The notes under the pieces were generated by a model that worked only from the letters and a program-made list of their open reading frames with translations, was not told where the DNA came from and searched no databases. Below, piece by piece: positions 23,996 to 33,656 of a stretch of 61,231 nt of DNA. The DNA is from Pseudomonas cichorii. Its GTDB lineage: Bacteria > Pseudomonadota > Gammaproteobacteria > Pseudomonadales > Pseudomonadaceae. The stretch is taken from NCBI RefSeq assembly GCF_003700275.1, contig NZ_RBRE01000040.1, forward strand, positions 1-61,231, read 5' to 3'. The position numbers were made by a program, and so were the translations under genes. Position 1 is the first letter of the stretch. Every line of letters starts with the position of its first letter.

Positions 23996-26596
23996 TTAGG
24001 CTTGAACGACCGGGATATTGGCGTTCGCAGCGGCTTCACGGAACTCGGCGATCTGATCGAAGCTCAGGTAGCGGTAGACGTCCGCTGCCATGGTGTCGAT
24101 CTGGTTCGCGTAGCTCATGTACTCCTCGACGGTTGGCAGGCGACCCAGGATCGAAGCCACGGACGCCAGCTCGGCCGAAGCCAGGTAGACGTTCGCGCCA
24201 TCGCCCAGACGGTTCGGGAAGTTACGAGTCGAAGTCGAAACCACAGTGGAGTTCGGTTCTACACGTGCTTGGTTACCCATGCACAGCGAGCAGCCCGGCA
24301 TTTCCATGCGTGCGCCAGCCTTGCCGTAGATGCCGTAGTAGCCTTCTTCGGTCAACTGGTGAGCGTCCATCTTGGTCGGCGGCGACAGCCACAGACGAGT
24401 TGGCAGCTGGCCCTTGACCTGATCCAGCAACTTGCCCGCAGCGCGGAAGTGGCCGATGTTGGTCATGCAGGAACCGATGAACACTTCGTCGATCTTCTCG
24501 CCCTGTACCGAAGACAGCAGGCGCGCATCGTCCGGGTCGTTCGGCGCGCAGAGCACAGGCTCCTTGACGTCGGCCAGGTCGATTTCGATGATTTCGGCGT
24601 ACTCGGCGTCCTTGTCGGCTTCCAGCAGCTCAGGATTGGCAATCCAGGCTTCCATCGCCTTGGCACGACGCTCCAGGGTACGAGGATCACCGTAGCCTTG
24701 CTCGATCATCCAGCGCAGCAGGGTGATGTTGGAGTTCAGGTACTCGATGATCGGTTCTTTTGCCAGCTTGATGGTGCAACCGGCAGCCGAACGTTCGGCC
24801 GAGGCGTCGGACAGCTCGAAAGCCTGTTCGATGCTGAGGTTTTCCAGACCTTCGATTTCCAGGATGCGGCCGGAGAAGGCGTTCTTCTTGCCTTTCTTCT
24901 CGACGGTCAGCAGGCCAGCCTGGATCGCGTAGTAAGGAATGGCGTGAACCAGGTCGCGCAGGGTGATGCCAGGTTGCAGCTTGCCCTTGAAGCGGACCAG
25001 GATCGACTCTGGCATGTCCAGCGGCATGACGCCGGTGGCAGCGGCGAACGCCACCAGACCGGAACCGGCCGGGAAGGAGATGCCGATCGGGAAGCGGGTG
25101 TGCGAGTCACCACCGGTACCGACGGTGTCCGGCAGCAGCATGCGGTTCAGCCAGCTGTGGATGATGCCGTCGCCTGGACGCAGGGAAACACCACCACGGG
25201 TCATGATGAAATCAGGCAGCGTGTGGTGGGTCTTGACGTCGATCGGCTTTGGATAGGCCGCGGTGTGGCAGAAGGACTGCATGACCAGATCGGTGGAGAA
25301 GCCCAGGCAAGCCAGGTCTTTGAGCTCGTCGCGGGTCATCGGGCCAGTGGTGTCCTGGGAACCGACGGTGGTCATTTTCGGTTCGCAGTAGGTGCCCGGA
25401 CGGATACCTTCTACGCCACACGCCTTGCCGACCATTTTCTGCGCCAGGGTGAAACCCTTGGTGCTGGCAGCCGGTTGCTCTGGAGTCTTGAACAGATCCG
25501 AAGGTGGCAGACCCAGCTCGGCACGTGCCTTGCCGGTCAGGCCGCGACCGATGATCAGCGGAATACGGCCACCGGCGCGAACTTCGTCGAGCAGGACCGG
25601 AGTCTTCATTTCAAAGGTGGTCAGGACTTCGTCGCTGTTGTGCTTGGTGACTTTGCCTTCATGCGGGTACAGGTCGATCACGTCGCCCATGTGCATGTTG
25701 GAAACGTCGAATTCGATTGGCAGTGCGCCAGCATCTTCCATGGTGTTGTAGAAGATTGGAGCGATCTTGCTGCCGAAGCAGAAACCACCGGCACGCTTGT
25801 TCGGAACGTAGGGAACGTCGTCGCCGAAGAACCACAGTACCGAGTTGGTTGCCGATTTACGCGAGGAACCGGTACCGACCACGTCACCGACGTAGGCGAT
25901 AGGGAAACCCTGGCCGCGCATTTCTTCGATCTGCTTCATCGGGCCGATGGAGCCCTGTACGTCCGGGACGATGCCTTCACGGGCCATTTTCAGCATGGCC
26001 AGGGCGTGCAGCGGGATGTCCGGACGCGACCAGGCATCGGGTGCCGGGGACAGGTCGTCGGTGTTGGTTTCGCCGGTGACCTTGAAGACCCGCAGGCTGA
26101 TCTTGTCAGCCAGTACCGGGCGCTTCTTGAACCACTCGCCGTCAGCCCAGGATTGCAGGACTGCCTTGGCGTGGGTATTGCCGCTCTTGGCTTTTTCTGC
26201 GACGTCGTGGAAGGCGTCGAACATCAGCAGGGTGTGCTTGAGTTGTTCGGCAGCGATCGCAGCCAGTTCGCTATCGTCGAGCAGGGCAACCAGAGTCTCG
26301 ATGTTGTAGCCACCTTGCATGGTGCCCAACAGTTCGGTGGCGCGCTTCTTGTCGATCAGTGGAGAGGTGGCTTCACCTTTGGCCAGGGCCGACAGGAAAC
26401 CGGCCTTGACGTAGGCCGCTTCGTCCACGCCCGGTGGAATGCGGTTGGTGATCAGGTCGACAAGGAAATCTTCTTCGCCAGCGGGGGGATTCTTCAGCAG
26501 CTCAATAAGGTCTGCAGTTTGTTCGGCGTTAAGCGGCTGGGGCACGATACCCTGGGCGGCACGCTCTTCGATGTGTTTACGGTAGGCTTCAAGCAC
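23996..26596 (-). CDS. acnB: Aconitate hydratase B / 2-methylisocitrate dehydratase
   Basis: AcnB isomerises citrate to isocitrate in the TCA cycle and can act on 2-methylisocitrate. The 866 residues match the family length (865 in E. coli). The N-terminal HEAT-like domain begins [15 protein letters not shown]. The 4Fe-4S ligands are the cysteines in [12 protein letters not shown] and [12 protein letters not shown] chose GTG at 26596, with GAGGG seven bases upstream; a frame open to 26701 would add residues unlike the family. It is monocistronic, with a long, structured leader upstream and a terminator downstream. In Pseudomonas, PrrF small RNAs repress acnB under iron limitation; that is known for relatives and was not checked here. 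Confidence 0.95.
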   Translation of the reverse strand: MLEAYRKHIEERAAQGIVPQPLNAEQTADLIELLKNPPAGEEDFLVDLITNRIPPGVDEAAYVKAGFLSALAKGEATSPLIDKKRATELLGTMQGGYNIETLVALLDDSELAAIAAEQLKHTLLMFDAFHDVAEKAKSGNTHAKAVLQSWADGEWFKKRPVLADKISLRVFKVTGETNTDDLSPAPDAWSRPDIPLHALAMLKMAREGIVPDVQGSIGPMKQIEEMRGQGFPIAYVGDVVGTGSSRKSATNSVLWFFGDDVPYVPNKRAGGFCFGSKIAPIFYNTMEDAGALPIEFDVSNMHMGDVIDLYPHEGKVTKHNSDEVLTTFEMKTPVLLDEVRAGGRIPLIIGRGLTGKARAELGLPPSDLFKTPEQPAASTKGFTLAQKMVGKACGVEGIRPGTYCEPKMTTVGSQDTTGPMTRDELKDLACLGFSTDLVMQSFCHTAAYPKPIDVKTHHTLPDFIMTRGGVSLRPGDGIIHSWLNRMLLPDTVGTGGDSHTRFPIGISFPAGSGLVAFAAATGVMPLDMPESILVRFKGKLQPGITLRDLVHAIPYYAIQAGLLTVEKKGKKNAFSGRILEIEGLENLSIEQAFELSDASAERSAAGCTIKLAKEPIIEYLNSNITLLRWMIEQGYGDPRTLERRAKAMEAWIANPELLEADKDAEYAEIIEIDLADVKEPVLCAPNDPDDARLLSSVQGEKIDEVFIGSCMTNIGHFRAAGKLLDQVKGQLPTRLWLSPPTKMDAHQLTEEGYYGIYGKAGARMEMPGCSLCMGNQARVEPNSTVVSTSTRNFPNRLGDGANVYLASAELASVASILGRLPTVEEYMSYANQIDTMAADVYRYLSFDQIAEFREAAANANIPVVQA

Positions 26597-26995
26597 AGTA
26601 TTACCCTCATCAGTGGTCCCAAATGGGTGTCCGGGACGCTCATCCAGAAATTGTCCGTACCCAGGCAAGGCTTTCGAGCCTTGTTGGCAGGGTATCGGCA
26701 ATTCCTTACGAAGCTGTTTTCAAAGTTTTACGCCTGCAGGACGGGGGGACTGTAGGTCGACACGGCCATTCGTGATGAGGGAACGGCCTGTCGACACCGT
26801 GCTGCGGGATTAACTTGACTGTGCTCGTGACGCTTTGAAAACAGCTTCTAACGGACATTGGCGCCATCTAAGGCACGACGATTCTACGGCAAAACTTCGT
26901 TAAAGGTAAGTTAGCCCCTACATCTTCGGGGGTGACCCCTGTTAGACAAAGGGCTAACATGCCTGCTCGTTTCGCCTGCCGTTGTCCTGCCAGCC
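26597..26995. other. Long acnB leader with nested inverted repeats
   Basis: This 399-bp divergent region holds a 16-bp perfect inverted repeat (26710-26725 GAAGCTGTTTTCAAAG and 26833-26848). Nested within its span is a GC-rich imperfect hairpin around GTCGAC (26755-26767 / 26785-26798). A further pair, GTTAGCCC / GGGCTAAC, lies at 26910-26917 / 26951-26958. No gene is visible. Confidence 0.5.
26881..26909 (-). promoter_or_regulatory. Possible acnB promoter
   Basis: On the minus strand, TTACCT (26904-26909), a 17-nt spacer and TAGAAT (26881-26886). The -35 is weak. If used, it gives an acnB 5' UTR of about 275 nt covering the nested repeats. Confidence 0.35.
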
Positions 26996-27466
26996 ATGCC
27001 TGATCAAATCATCAAAACGCCTTGCGTCGGCCTTTGCTCCACTGTTTACGGGGACCTGGTCTGCCGTGGCTGCAAGCGTTTCCATCATGAGGTGGTTAAC
27101 TGGAATGGCTATAACGAGGACGAAAAAAGAGCGGTCTGGCTGCGCCTGGAGCATCTGCTGGTCCAGGTAATGACCGCCAAGCTGGAAGTCTTCGATATCG
27201 AGAAACTGCGGATGCAACTCGTTCAGCGCAAGATCCGCTTTGTGGCGCATCAATCCGAATACTGTTGGGCCTATCAGTTGATTGCGCGCGGGGCGCGGGT
27301 CATCAATCAGGTCGAGGCCTATGGTTTTGTCCTGTTGCCGGAGTTTCGTGACTGGGCGCTGCCTGAACTGCGCGACGCCATCGATCGCGAGTTCTTCCTG
27401 CTCTCCGAAGCTCATTACCAACGCTACATCGCCCCGGGTTTCCTGAAGGATGCGTTTGGGGTTTGA
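26996..27466 (+). CDS. DUF1289 family protein
   Basis: A 156-residue cytosolic protein. The N-terminal DUF1289 domain has four cysteines (TPCVGLC, then VCRGC), a likely metal or Fe-S site, followed by the conserved FHHEVVNWNGYNEDEK. The remaining about 100 residues are helical, without a known motif, making it longer than minimal DUF1289 proteins (about 60-70). No strong Shine-Dalgarno is seen at ATG 26996. It is divergent from acnB across 399 bp. Function is unknown. Confidence 0.75.
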   Translation: MPDQIIKTPCVGLCSTVYGDLVCRGCKRFHHEVVNWNGYNEDEKRAVWLRLEHLLVQVMTAKLEVFDIEKLRMQLVQRKIRFVAHQSEYCWAYQLIARGARVINQVEAYGFVLLPEFRDWALPELRDAIDREFFLLSEAHYQRYIAPGFLKDAFGV

Positions 27467-27653
27467 GGTTTTTCTTTGGCCCCTATCTGGTTGAGCGTGT
27501 CTGTTCTTTGATTGGTTGTTCGGCTCCAGGCCGCCATGGCCCGCCGGCACGTACCCATGGAGCAATGCCGGAGCGTCGTAAAGACGGAGCCGGTAGTGGC
27601 CCCACCCGATAATTCCGGATATGCCCACAGAAAAGAACATGCCTTCCTGACGC

Positions 27654-28508
27654 TTAAAGATGATCCTCCAGGTGCCTGATGATTTCCTCGGTCTTGAGCA
27701 CCAACACATCGCTTTCCAGTGAGTCGAGCACCGCCTCGGCCGTATTGCCGATCAATGCGCCGGAAAGGCCGGTACGTGCCACAGTACCGATGATCGTCAC
27801 CGCGGCATCGAGCTGATGAGCCGTGAACGGAATCAACACATCCGCCGGACCCTCGGCAATATGCAGATGACTGTCGTCGATATCGAATTCGCTCTGGAAT
27901 GCCTGACACTGCTCCCGATAACGCGCCTCGATACTCTCCTTCAACTGATAGACCGGATCGGCAGCCGACAGCATGGGCGAGGGATGCGCCGTAATCACAT
28001 GCAAATGCCCCTTGGCCAGGGCCGCAATGTCATAACCGTGATCGACAATACTGAAGTGCAGCGCCCTGTGCTCGCCATCCGCATTACCGACATCCACGGC
28101 CGCCAGAATCACTCCACCTGTCCAGGGCCGAGAAGTCTTGACCATCAACACCGGGCTTGGACAGTAACGCAACAGCTTCCAGTCGTCCGGAGTGAGCAGG
28201 GCCTTTTTCAGCGGGTTATCGGGAAAATGCTGCTTGATGACCAGCCCGCAGCCTTCGGCCTGCTGCACCTTGCTGATGGTCTTGTGCGTAGACTCTTCCC
28301 AGTGCTGCTCCGCGGTTGCGGTAAAGCCCTCTTCCTGCAGGGCTCTTTTCAACTCGTTGAGCTGCTGGGTATGCGGATGCTCCTCGTCGCAGATCAGCAG
28401 ATGCAGATGAGCCTGGGTGACCCCGGCGATCAGTTTCGCGCGGTTCAGGGCCAGACTCTCGGTACGGTTGGGTTCGATGACCACCAGAATGCTGCGAATC
28501 GATTGCAT
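27654..28508 (-). CDS. Tandem universal stress protein (UspA family)
   Basis: A 284-residue protein with two UspA domains, about 1-140 and 150-284. The second has the nucleotide-loop signature GTVARTGLSGALIGNTAEAVL (split G-2x-G-9x-G style), so ATP binding is likely there. The first lacks it. Start at ATG 28508 has GGAGG eight bases upstream; an in-frame GTG further up overlaps that site and is rejected. In Pseudomonas many such proteins are induced by low oxygen through Anr, and an Anr-like box plus -10 element lies at the right distance upstream. Confidence 0.87.
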   Translation of the reverse strand: MQSIRSILVVIEPNRTESLALNRAKLIAGVTQAHLHLLICDEEHPHTQQLNELKRALQEEGFTATAEQHWEESTHKTISKVQQAEGCGLVIKQHFPDNPLKKALLTPDDWKLLRYCPSPVLMVKTSRPWTGGVILAAVDVGNADGEHRALHFSIVDHGYDIAALAKGHLHVITAHPSPMLSAADPVYQLKESIEARYREQCQAFQSEFDIDDSHLHIAEGPADVLIPFTAHQLDAAVTIIGTVARTGLSGALIGNTAEAVLDSLESDVLVLKTEEIIRHLEDHL

Positions 28509-28541
28509 GGCGCTGACCTCCACAAGGCGATTGTGCCCACA

Positions 28542-28584
28542 ACTATAGTTGCAGTGCGTCGGGACGTCGCTTGATCTGGATCAC
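28542..28584 (-). promoter_or_regulatory. Anr/FNR-type promoter of the usp gene
   Basis: TTGAT-CTGG-ATCAC (28571-28584) differs at one base from the Anr consensus TTGAT-N4-ATCAA. On the minus strand a TATAGT -10 box lies at 28542-28547. The box centre is about 42 bp from the expected start point, the class II geometry. Confidence 0.6.
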
Positions 28585-28656
28585 AGCATTTCTGTCGCGG
28601 CCAGCGCACACCCCTCGTATAATGCGCGGCCTTGCAACCTCGTCCTCTGTGAGCTT

Positions 28657-29268
28657 ATGTACCCGATCCCCGAAATCGAAGCCTTCCTGCTGTGCCGCAC
28701 GCCCGACAGTTGGGTTCAGGCCGCCTTGCGCAATCTGGACATTCTGTTGATCGATCATGCGAACAACGAGAAAAAGGCTGCCGGGGCGGCGTTTCAGTTC
28801 ATGTTCCAGTACAACGACAAGTTCGATCTGCTGAGCAAGATGTCGCGCCTGGCCCGTGAGGAACTGCGGCATTTCGAGCAGGTGCTGAGCATCATCCGCA
28901 AGCGCGAAATCCCGATGGCCAACGTCAGTTCGGCGCGTTACGCCGGTTCATTGCGCAAGCTGGTACGCAACCATAATCCCTATCGACTGACCGATGCGCT
29001 GATTGTCGGTGCCATCGTCGAAGCCCGCTCCTGCGAACGTTTTGCTGCACTGGTGCCGCATCTGGACGAAGAGCTGGCCAAGTTCTACGCCGGCCTGCTG
29101 AAGTCCGAAGCCCGGCATTTCCAGGATTACCTGAAACTGGCCTACACCTACGGTGACAAGGCCGATGTCGACGCCAAGATCGAAGAAATCCGTCTGGCCG
29201 AACGCGAACTGATCGAAAGCCCCGATGAAGAATTCCGCTTCCACAGCGGCGTACCTGTCGCTGCCTGA
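28657..29268 (+). CDS. miaE: tRNA-(ms2io6A) hydroxylase
   Basis: MiaE hydroxylates the isopentenyl group of 2-methylthio-N6-isopentenyladenosine at position 37 of tRNAs reading UNN codons, using O2 and a di-iron centre. The 203 residues fit the family. The iron ligands are visible in EELRHFEQV, VEARSCERF and KSEARHFQDY, in the ferritin-like four-helix order. I chose ATG 28657, which starts the family-typical sequence; the frame open from 28549 would run through the usp promoter. It ends before a strong terminator. Confidence 0.92.
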   Translation: MYPIPEIEAFLLCRTPDSWVQAALRNLDILLIDHANNEKKAAGAAFQFMFQYNDKFDLLSKMSRLAREELRHFEQVLSIIRKREIPMANVSSARYAGSLRKLVRNHNPYRLTDALIVGAIVEARSCERFAALVPHLDEELAKFYAGLLKSEARHFQDYLKLAYTYGDKADVDAKIEEIRLAERELIESPDEEFRFHSGVPVAA

Positions 29269-29290
29269 AAAGGCTTGCCGGCTTACCCCA

Positions 29291-29321
29291 AAACGACCGC
29301 CTTGCCAGCGGTCGTTTTTTT
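29291..29321 (+). terminator. Rho-independent terminator of miaE
   Basis: Ten-base arms AAACGACCGC / GCGGTCGTTT around a seven-base loop, then a T-run. It is 23 bp after the miaE stop. Confidence 0.9.
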
Positions 29322-29332
29322 ATGAAGTTTTA

Positions 29333-29404
29333 GTTAGCTAGCTAACAAATGCTTTGACATTAGCTGCCTGAGCAGTAATATCGCCACATTACTGCCTAAG
29401 CAGC
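29333..29404 (+). promoter_or_regulatory. emrR promoter and MarR-type operator region
   Basis: A perfect palindrome GTTAGCTAGCTAAC (29333-29346) is followed by TTGACA (29354-29359), a 16-nt spacer and TAATAT (29376-29381). Overlapping the spacer and start point is an inverted repeat with 17-bp arms (29363-29379 / 29388-29404, 14 matches). The arrangement fits autorepression by the MarR protein encoded next. Confidence 0.6.
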
Positions 29405-29419
29405 TTTTGTGGTGAATCC

Positions 29420-29908
29420 TTGAAACATTTCACGTCCGATAATTTCGATTCCAGCCTGATAGGCCTGTTGGTCGGTCGCACCAATGCCCTCAAGGACCGC
29501 ATGCTGGACAAGTATTTACTGCCCTACGACGTCACCTTTTCGCAGTTCAAGGTGCTGATCATCATTGCCCAGTTTTCGCTCGATACCCCCGTCGAATTGT
29601 GTCGGCACCTGTCCCTCGACAGTGGCTCGATGACGCGGATGCTCGACCGCCTGGAGCAAAAGGAGTTGATCGTGCGCAGCCGCTCGGCAGCCGACCGGCG
29701 TCAGGTGCATCTGGCCCTGACCGAGCAGGGGCGAAAACTGTCGGACCTGCTGCCGCAGATCGGTGCCGACGCCATGAACGACACTTTTGCCGTTCTGGAC
29801 ACGGAAGAAGTCGAAACCCTGCAGCGAATCCTGACCAAGGTGCTGGTGGCCGCCGACGACCACATCACCCTTACACGCCTGAGTTTCAAGTCCACGGGAA
29901 CGAAATGA
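29420..29908 (+). CDS. emrR: MarR family regulator of efflux (EmrR/MprA-like)
   Basis: A 162-residue winged-helix regulator. The DNA-binding part includes LCRHLSLDSGSMTRMLDRLE, and the wing is SRSAADRRQVHLALTEQG. The start is TTG at 29420, the only in-frame start that keeps the N-terminal helix LIGLLVGRTNALKDRM, with GGTGA just upstream. It leads an emrA-emrB pair (76-bp gap). In E. coli EmrR represses emrAB and is released by drugs; the same role is inferred here from gene order and the operator-like repeats. Confidence 0.82.
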   Translation: MKHFTSDNFDSSLIGLLVGRTNALKDRMLDKYLLPYDVTFSQFKVLIIIAQFSLDTPVELCRHLSLDSGSMTRMLDRLEQKELIVRSRSAADRRQVHLALTEQGRKLSDLLPQIGADAMNDTFAVLDTEEVETLQRILTKVLVAADDHITLTRLSFKSTGTK

Positions 29909-29984
29909 GCGGCAGCCGCCGACATCGCCCGGTAACACCTCGATATCCAGCAATTACTGCTTCACCGACTACAAGGTAATCGTC

Positions 29985-31190
29985 ATGGCTACTGCCACTA
30001 CTGAAAAAACATCTGTCGACTCGCAGCAGGATAGCAATCCGGGCAAGCGCAGATTCATGCTGCTGGTGCTCGCCTTGATCGTCATTGCTGGCGCGGCGGG
30101 TGTCTGGGCCTGGCATGAGTTCTATGGCCGCTGGAGTGAAAGCACCGACGATGCCTACGTTAATGGCAATGTCGTCGAGATCACCCCGCTGACTACCGGC
30201 ACGGTCATCAGCATCGGCGCCGACGACGGTGATCTGGTGCGTGAAGGCCAGGTGCTGATCAGGTTCGACCCCAGCGACGCCGAAGTCAGTCTGCAAAGCG
30301 CCGAAGCCAATCTGGCCAAGGTGGTACGTCAGGTGCGCGGGCTCTACAGCAACGTCGATGGCATGAAGGCGCAACTGGCGGCGCAACGGGCCGAGGTGCA
30401 AAAGGCTCAGGACAACTACAGCCGGCGCCGCAGCCTGGCTGTGGGCGGGGCGATTTCCCAGGAAGAGCTGTCCCACGCCAAGGATGACCTGACCAGTGCC
30501 CAGAGCGCGTTGAACAATGTCCAGCAACAACTGGCCAGCAGCGTGGCGCTGGTGGACGACACCGTAGTGTCTTCGCATCCGGACGTGAAGGCTGCTGCCG
30601 CGCAACTGCGTCAGGCTTATCTGGCCGATGCCCGTACCACCGTGGTGTCGCCGGTTACCGGCTATGTGGCCAAACGCACGGTGCAACTGGGCCAGCGAAT
30701 TCAGCCGGGCACAGCCACGATGGCCGTTATCCCGCTGGATCAGTTGTGGATCGATGCCAACTTCAAGGAAACCCAGCTGGGCAAGATGCGCATCGGCCAG
30801 CCGGTGGAAATCACCTCGGACCTGTATGGCGGCCAGGTGAAATACAGCGGCACTATCGACAGCCTGGGAGCCGGGACCGGTAGCGCTTTTGCCCTGTTGC
30901 CGGCCCAGAACGCGACCGGTAACTGGATCAAGATCGTCCAGCGGGTGCCGGTGCGGATTCATATCAATCCCGAGCAGTTGGCGAACAATCCGCTGCGCAT
31001 TGGTCTGTCGACCACGGTCGATGTCAATCTGCATGACCAGAGTGGCCCCGTACTGGCTCAGCAGCCGCCGAAGAAAGCCTCGTTCAGCACCAACATCTAT
31101 GCCGAGCAGTTGGCCGATGCCGACGCCATGATCGCGCGTCTGATTCATGACAACAGTGCATCGGGCAGCAAATCGACTGCCCAGCGCTGA
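29985..31190 (+). CDS. emrA: Periplasmic adaptor of MFS tripartite efflux pump
   Basis: A 401-residue HlyD/EmrA-family adaptor. A single N-terminal membrane anchor lies at about 24-42 (LLVLALIVIAGAAGVWAW). Next come the lipoyl/barrel-sandwich half-motif (STDDAYVNGNVVEITPL), a coiled-coil hairpin (about 100-195), and the second half-motif with SPVTGYVAKRTVQLGQ. It links the inner-membrane pump EmrB to an outer-membrane TolC-like channel, which is not encoded here. It is the second gene of emrRAB. Confidence 0.9.
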   Translation: MATATTEKTSVDSQQDSNPGKRRFMLLVLALIVIAGAAGVWAWHEFYGRWSESTDDAYVNGNVVEITPLTTGTVISIGADDGDLVREGQVLIRFDPSDAEVSLQSAEANLAKVVRQVRGLYSNVDGMKAQLAAQRAEVQKAQDNYSRRRSLAVGGAISQEELSHAKDDLTSAQSALNNVQQQLASSVALVDDTVVSSHPDVKAAAAQLRQAYLADARTTVVSPVTGYVAKRTVQLGQRIQPGTATMAVIPLDQLWIDANFKETQLGKMRIGQPVEITSDLYGGQVKYSGTIDSLGAGTGSAFALLPAQNATGNWIKIVQRVPVRIHINPEQLANNPLRIGLSTTVDVNLHDQSGPVLAQQPPKKASFSTNIYAEQLADADAMIARLIHDNSASGSKSTAQR

Positions 31191-31253
31191 TCCGCCAATC
31201 CGCAAGCCCCGACCTTTCGGCCGGGGCATCGCTTTCGTGTCAAAGGATTTGCG

Positions 31254-32792
31254 ATGAGCAACAACGCTCCAGCCTCGTTTACGCCGCCCAGTCTGCTGAT
31301 GTGCACCATCGGCCTGTCGCTGGCGACCTTCATGCAGGTGCTCGACACCACCATCGCCAACGTCGCCTTGCCGACCATTTCCGGGAATCTGGGCGTGAGT
31401 TCGGAGCAGGGTACCTGGGTTATCACCTCGTTTGCGGTCAGCAATGCGATTGCCTTGCCACTGACCGGCTGGCTCAGCCGCCGCTTCGGAGAGGTCAAGC
31501 TGTTCCTGTGGGCGACCATGCTGTTCGTGCTGGCTTCGTTCCTGTGCGGGATTTCCCAGTCGATGCCGGAACTGGTCGGCTTCCGGGTGCTGCAGGGCGT
31601 GGTGGCCGGGCCGCTGTATCCGATGACCCAGACCCTGTTGATTGCGGTTTATCCGCCTGCGAAAAGGGGAATGGCGCTGGCGCTGCTGGCCATGGTCACG
31701 GTGGTCGCGCCGATTGCCGGGCCGATTCTCGGCGGCTGGATCACTGACAGCTACAGCTGGCCGTGGATTTTCTTCATCAATATCCCGATTGGCCTGTTTG
31801 CAGTCTGGGTGGTTCGCTCCCAGATGGCCAGGCGCCCGGTGAGTACCAGTCGCCAGCCAATGGATTACGTCGGATTGCTGACCTTGATCATCGGTGTCGG
31901 TGCCTTGCAGATTGTCCTCGACAAGGGCAATGACATGGACTGGTTCGAGTCGAACTTCATCGTGGTCGGCTCGCTGATTTCGATTGTGGCGCTGGCAGTG
32001 TTCGTGATCTGGGAAATGACCGACAAGCATCCCATCGTCAACCTGCGGCTGTTTGCGTATCGCAATTTCAGGATCGGTACGCTGGTGCTGATCGGCGGTT
32101 ATTCCGGGTTCTTCGGCATCAACCTGCTACTGCCGCAGTGGCTGCAGACCCAGATGGGCTATACCGCCACCTGGGCCGGGCTGGCGGTGGCGCCCATCGG
32201 TATCCTGCCGGTATTGATGTCGCCCTTTGTCGGCAAATATGCGCACCGTTTCGACTTGCGGCTGCTGGCGGGCATGGCTTTTCTGGCCATGGGCCTGAGC
32301 TGCTTCATGCGCGCGCAATTCACCAATGAAGTGGATTTCGAGCATGTGGCGCTGGTGCAACTGTTCATGGGCATTGGCGTGGCGCTGTTCTTCATGCCGA
32401 CCTTGAGCATTCTGCTCTCGGACCTGCCGCCACAGCAGATTGCCGATGGCTCCGGCCTGGCGACTTTCCTCAGGACCCTGGGCGGCAGCTTCGCGGCCTC
32501 ACTGACTACCTGGATCTGGATCCGTCGTGCCGATCAGCATCACGCCTACCTGAGTGAGAACATCAGCACCTTCGAGCCTGCCACCCGCGACGCGCTCAAT
32601 AGCCTGGGTGGTGCAAGCCCGCAGGCTTATGCGCAACTGGAGCAGACGCTCAACAGCCAGGCCTACATGATGTCCACAGTGGATTATTTCTACATGCTGG
32701 GCTGGGTGTTCGCGGGGCTGATCCTGTTGGTGTGGATGGCCAGGCCGCCATTTGCCGCCAAGGCCGGGCCGGCAGCCGGAGGAGGGCATTGA
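31254..32792 (+). CDS. emrB: MFS drug efflux transporter, DHA2 family
   Basis: A 512-residue inner-membrane drug:proton antiporter with 14 predicted segments. DHA2 markers are LDTTIANVALPTISGNLG in segment 1, GWLSRRFGEVKLFLWA (motif A) and APIAGPILGGWITDSYSWPWIFFINIPIG (two parts, motif C and the following loop). Start ATG 31254 is 63 bp after emrA. A REP pair follows, with no clear terminator between. Confidence 0.92.
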   Translation: MSNNAPASFTPPSLLMCTIGLSLATFMQVLDTTIANVALPTISGNLGVSSEQGTWVITSFAVSNAIALPLTGWLSRRFGEVKLFLWATMLFVLASFLCGISQSMPELVGFRVLQGVVAGPLYPMTQTLLIAVYPPAKRGMALALLAMVTVVAPIAGPILGGWITDSYSWPWIFFINIPIGLFAVWVVRSQMARRPVSTSRQPMDYVGLLTLIIGVGALQIVLDKGNDMDWFESNFIVVGSLISIVALAVFVIWEMTDKHPIVNLRLFAYRNFRIGTLVLIGGYSGFFGINLLLPQWLQTQMGYTATWAGLAVAPIGILPVLMSPFVGKYAHRFDLRLLAGMAFLAMGLSCFMRAQFTNEVDFEHVALVQLFMGIGVALFFMPTLSILLSDLPPQQIADGSGLATFLRTLGGSFAASLTTWIWIRRADQHHAYLSENISTFEPATRDALNSLGGASPQAYAQLEQTLNSQAYMMSTVDYFYMLGWVFAGLILLVWMARPPFAAKAGPAAGGGH

Positions 32793-32812
32793 GCCGGCTT
32801 GGCGAAATAACT

Positions 32813-32904
32813 GTTGGAGCGAATTCATTCGCGAAAAGGCTGGTACATCCAGTCACTATGTGGCGCCTGGAACATAGTCTTCACGGATGAATCCGCTCCT
32901 GCAC
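32813..32904. repeat. Inverted pair of REP elements
   Basis: TGTTGGAGCGAATTCATTCG... (from 32813) and the inverted copy ending at 32904 (TTCACGGATGAATCCGCTCC...) form a BIME-type pair between the convergent emrB and lpxH genes. This is the common Pseudomonas GGAGCGAATTCATTCGCG family. Confidence 0.75.
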
Positions 32905-32909
32905 AGGCT

Positions 32910-33656
32910 TCAATCCAGCAAAACCATCTGCTCAGGCGGAAAATCGAACGCATTGAGCGAAAAGCCCTGTTCGTCCACCTGCAAGGCCCAGCCCTGGCGG
33001 TCCCAGTCGCCCAGCACGATGCGCTGTGCGGTCTGGTCGCCGATCTGCAGCTTGTGAATGGCCGGGCGATGGGTGTGCCCGTGAATCAGGGTGCGGACGC
33101 CATATTGCTCCATCACCTGAGGTATGAATTCGGGGGTGACATCCACGATGTCATTGGCTTTCATGCGAGTCTGCGCCCGGCTTTCGTTGCGCAGCTTGCG
33201 TGCCAGCTTGTGTCGGGTGTTCAAGGGCAGATGCCGCAGGATCCACAGGCTCAACGGATTGCGCAGGTAGCGGCGCATGCGGATATAGCCTTCGTCGCGG
33301 GTGCACAGGCTGTCGCCATGCATCAACAGCACCGGCTCGCCATTGAGTGGCACGACGCTGGGATCGTTCAACAGGGTACAGCCGGCGGCCTTGCAGAACG
33401 CCTTGCCGATCATGAAGTCGCGGTTGCCGTGCATCAGGAAAACCTGGGTGCCGCTGTCGCTCAGTTCGCGCAGGGCCTGGCAGATCGAGCTCTGGAACGG
33501 CGACATGGCATCGTCGCCGACCCAGACCTCGAAGAAGTCCCCGAGGATATACAGCGCCGTGGCAGTGCGGGCCCGGCCAGAGAGTAGATCCAGAAACGCC
33601 CGAGTGATATCCGGGCGTTTTTCCTCAAGATGCAGGTCGGAGATCAGCAGTATCAC
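32910..33656 (-). CDS. lpxH: UDP-2,3-diacylglucosamine diphosphatase
   Basis: LpxH cleaves UDP-2,3-diacylglucosamine to lipid X and UMP in lipid A synthesis, at the cytosolic face of the inner membrane. The 248 residues carry the calcineurin-like metal site: [30 protein letters not shown] and HGHTHRP. The start is GTG at 33656, overlapping the ppiB stop by 4 bp (GTGA), so ppiB and lpxH are translationally coupled. Confidence 0.94.
   Translation of the reverse strand: MILLISDLHLEEKRPDITRAFLDLLSGRARTATALYILGDFFEVWVGDDAMSPFQSSICQALRELSDSGTQVFLMHGNRDFMIGKAFCKAAGCTLLNDPSVVPLNGEPVLLMHGDSLCTRDEGYIRMRRYLRNPLSLWILRHLPLNTRHKLARKLRNESRAQTRMKANDIVDVTPEFIPQVMEQYGVRTLIHGHTHRPAIHKLQIGDQTAQRIVLGDWDRQGWALQVDEQGFSLNAFDFPPEQMVLLD

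Noticed and set aside
23966..26755. 929-residue open frame antisense to acnB
   Set aside because: The minus frame is full-length aconitase B; the plus frame has the same antisense-type composition as other shadows and overlaps the acnB terminator.
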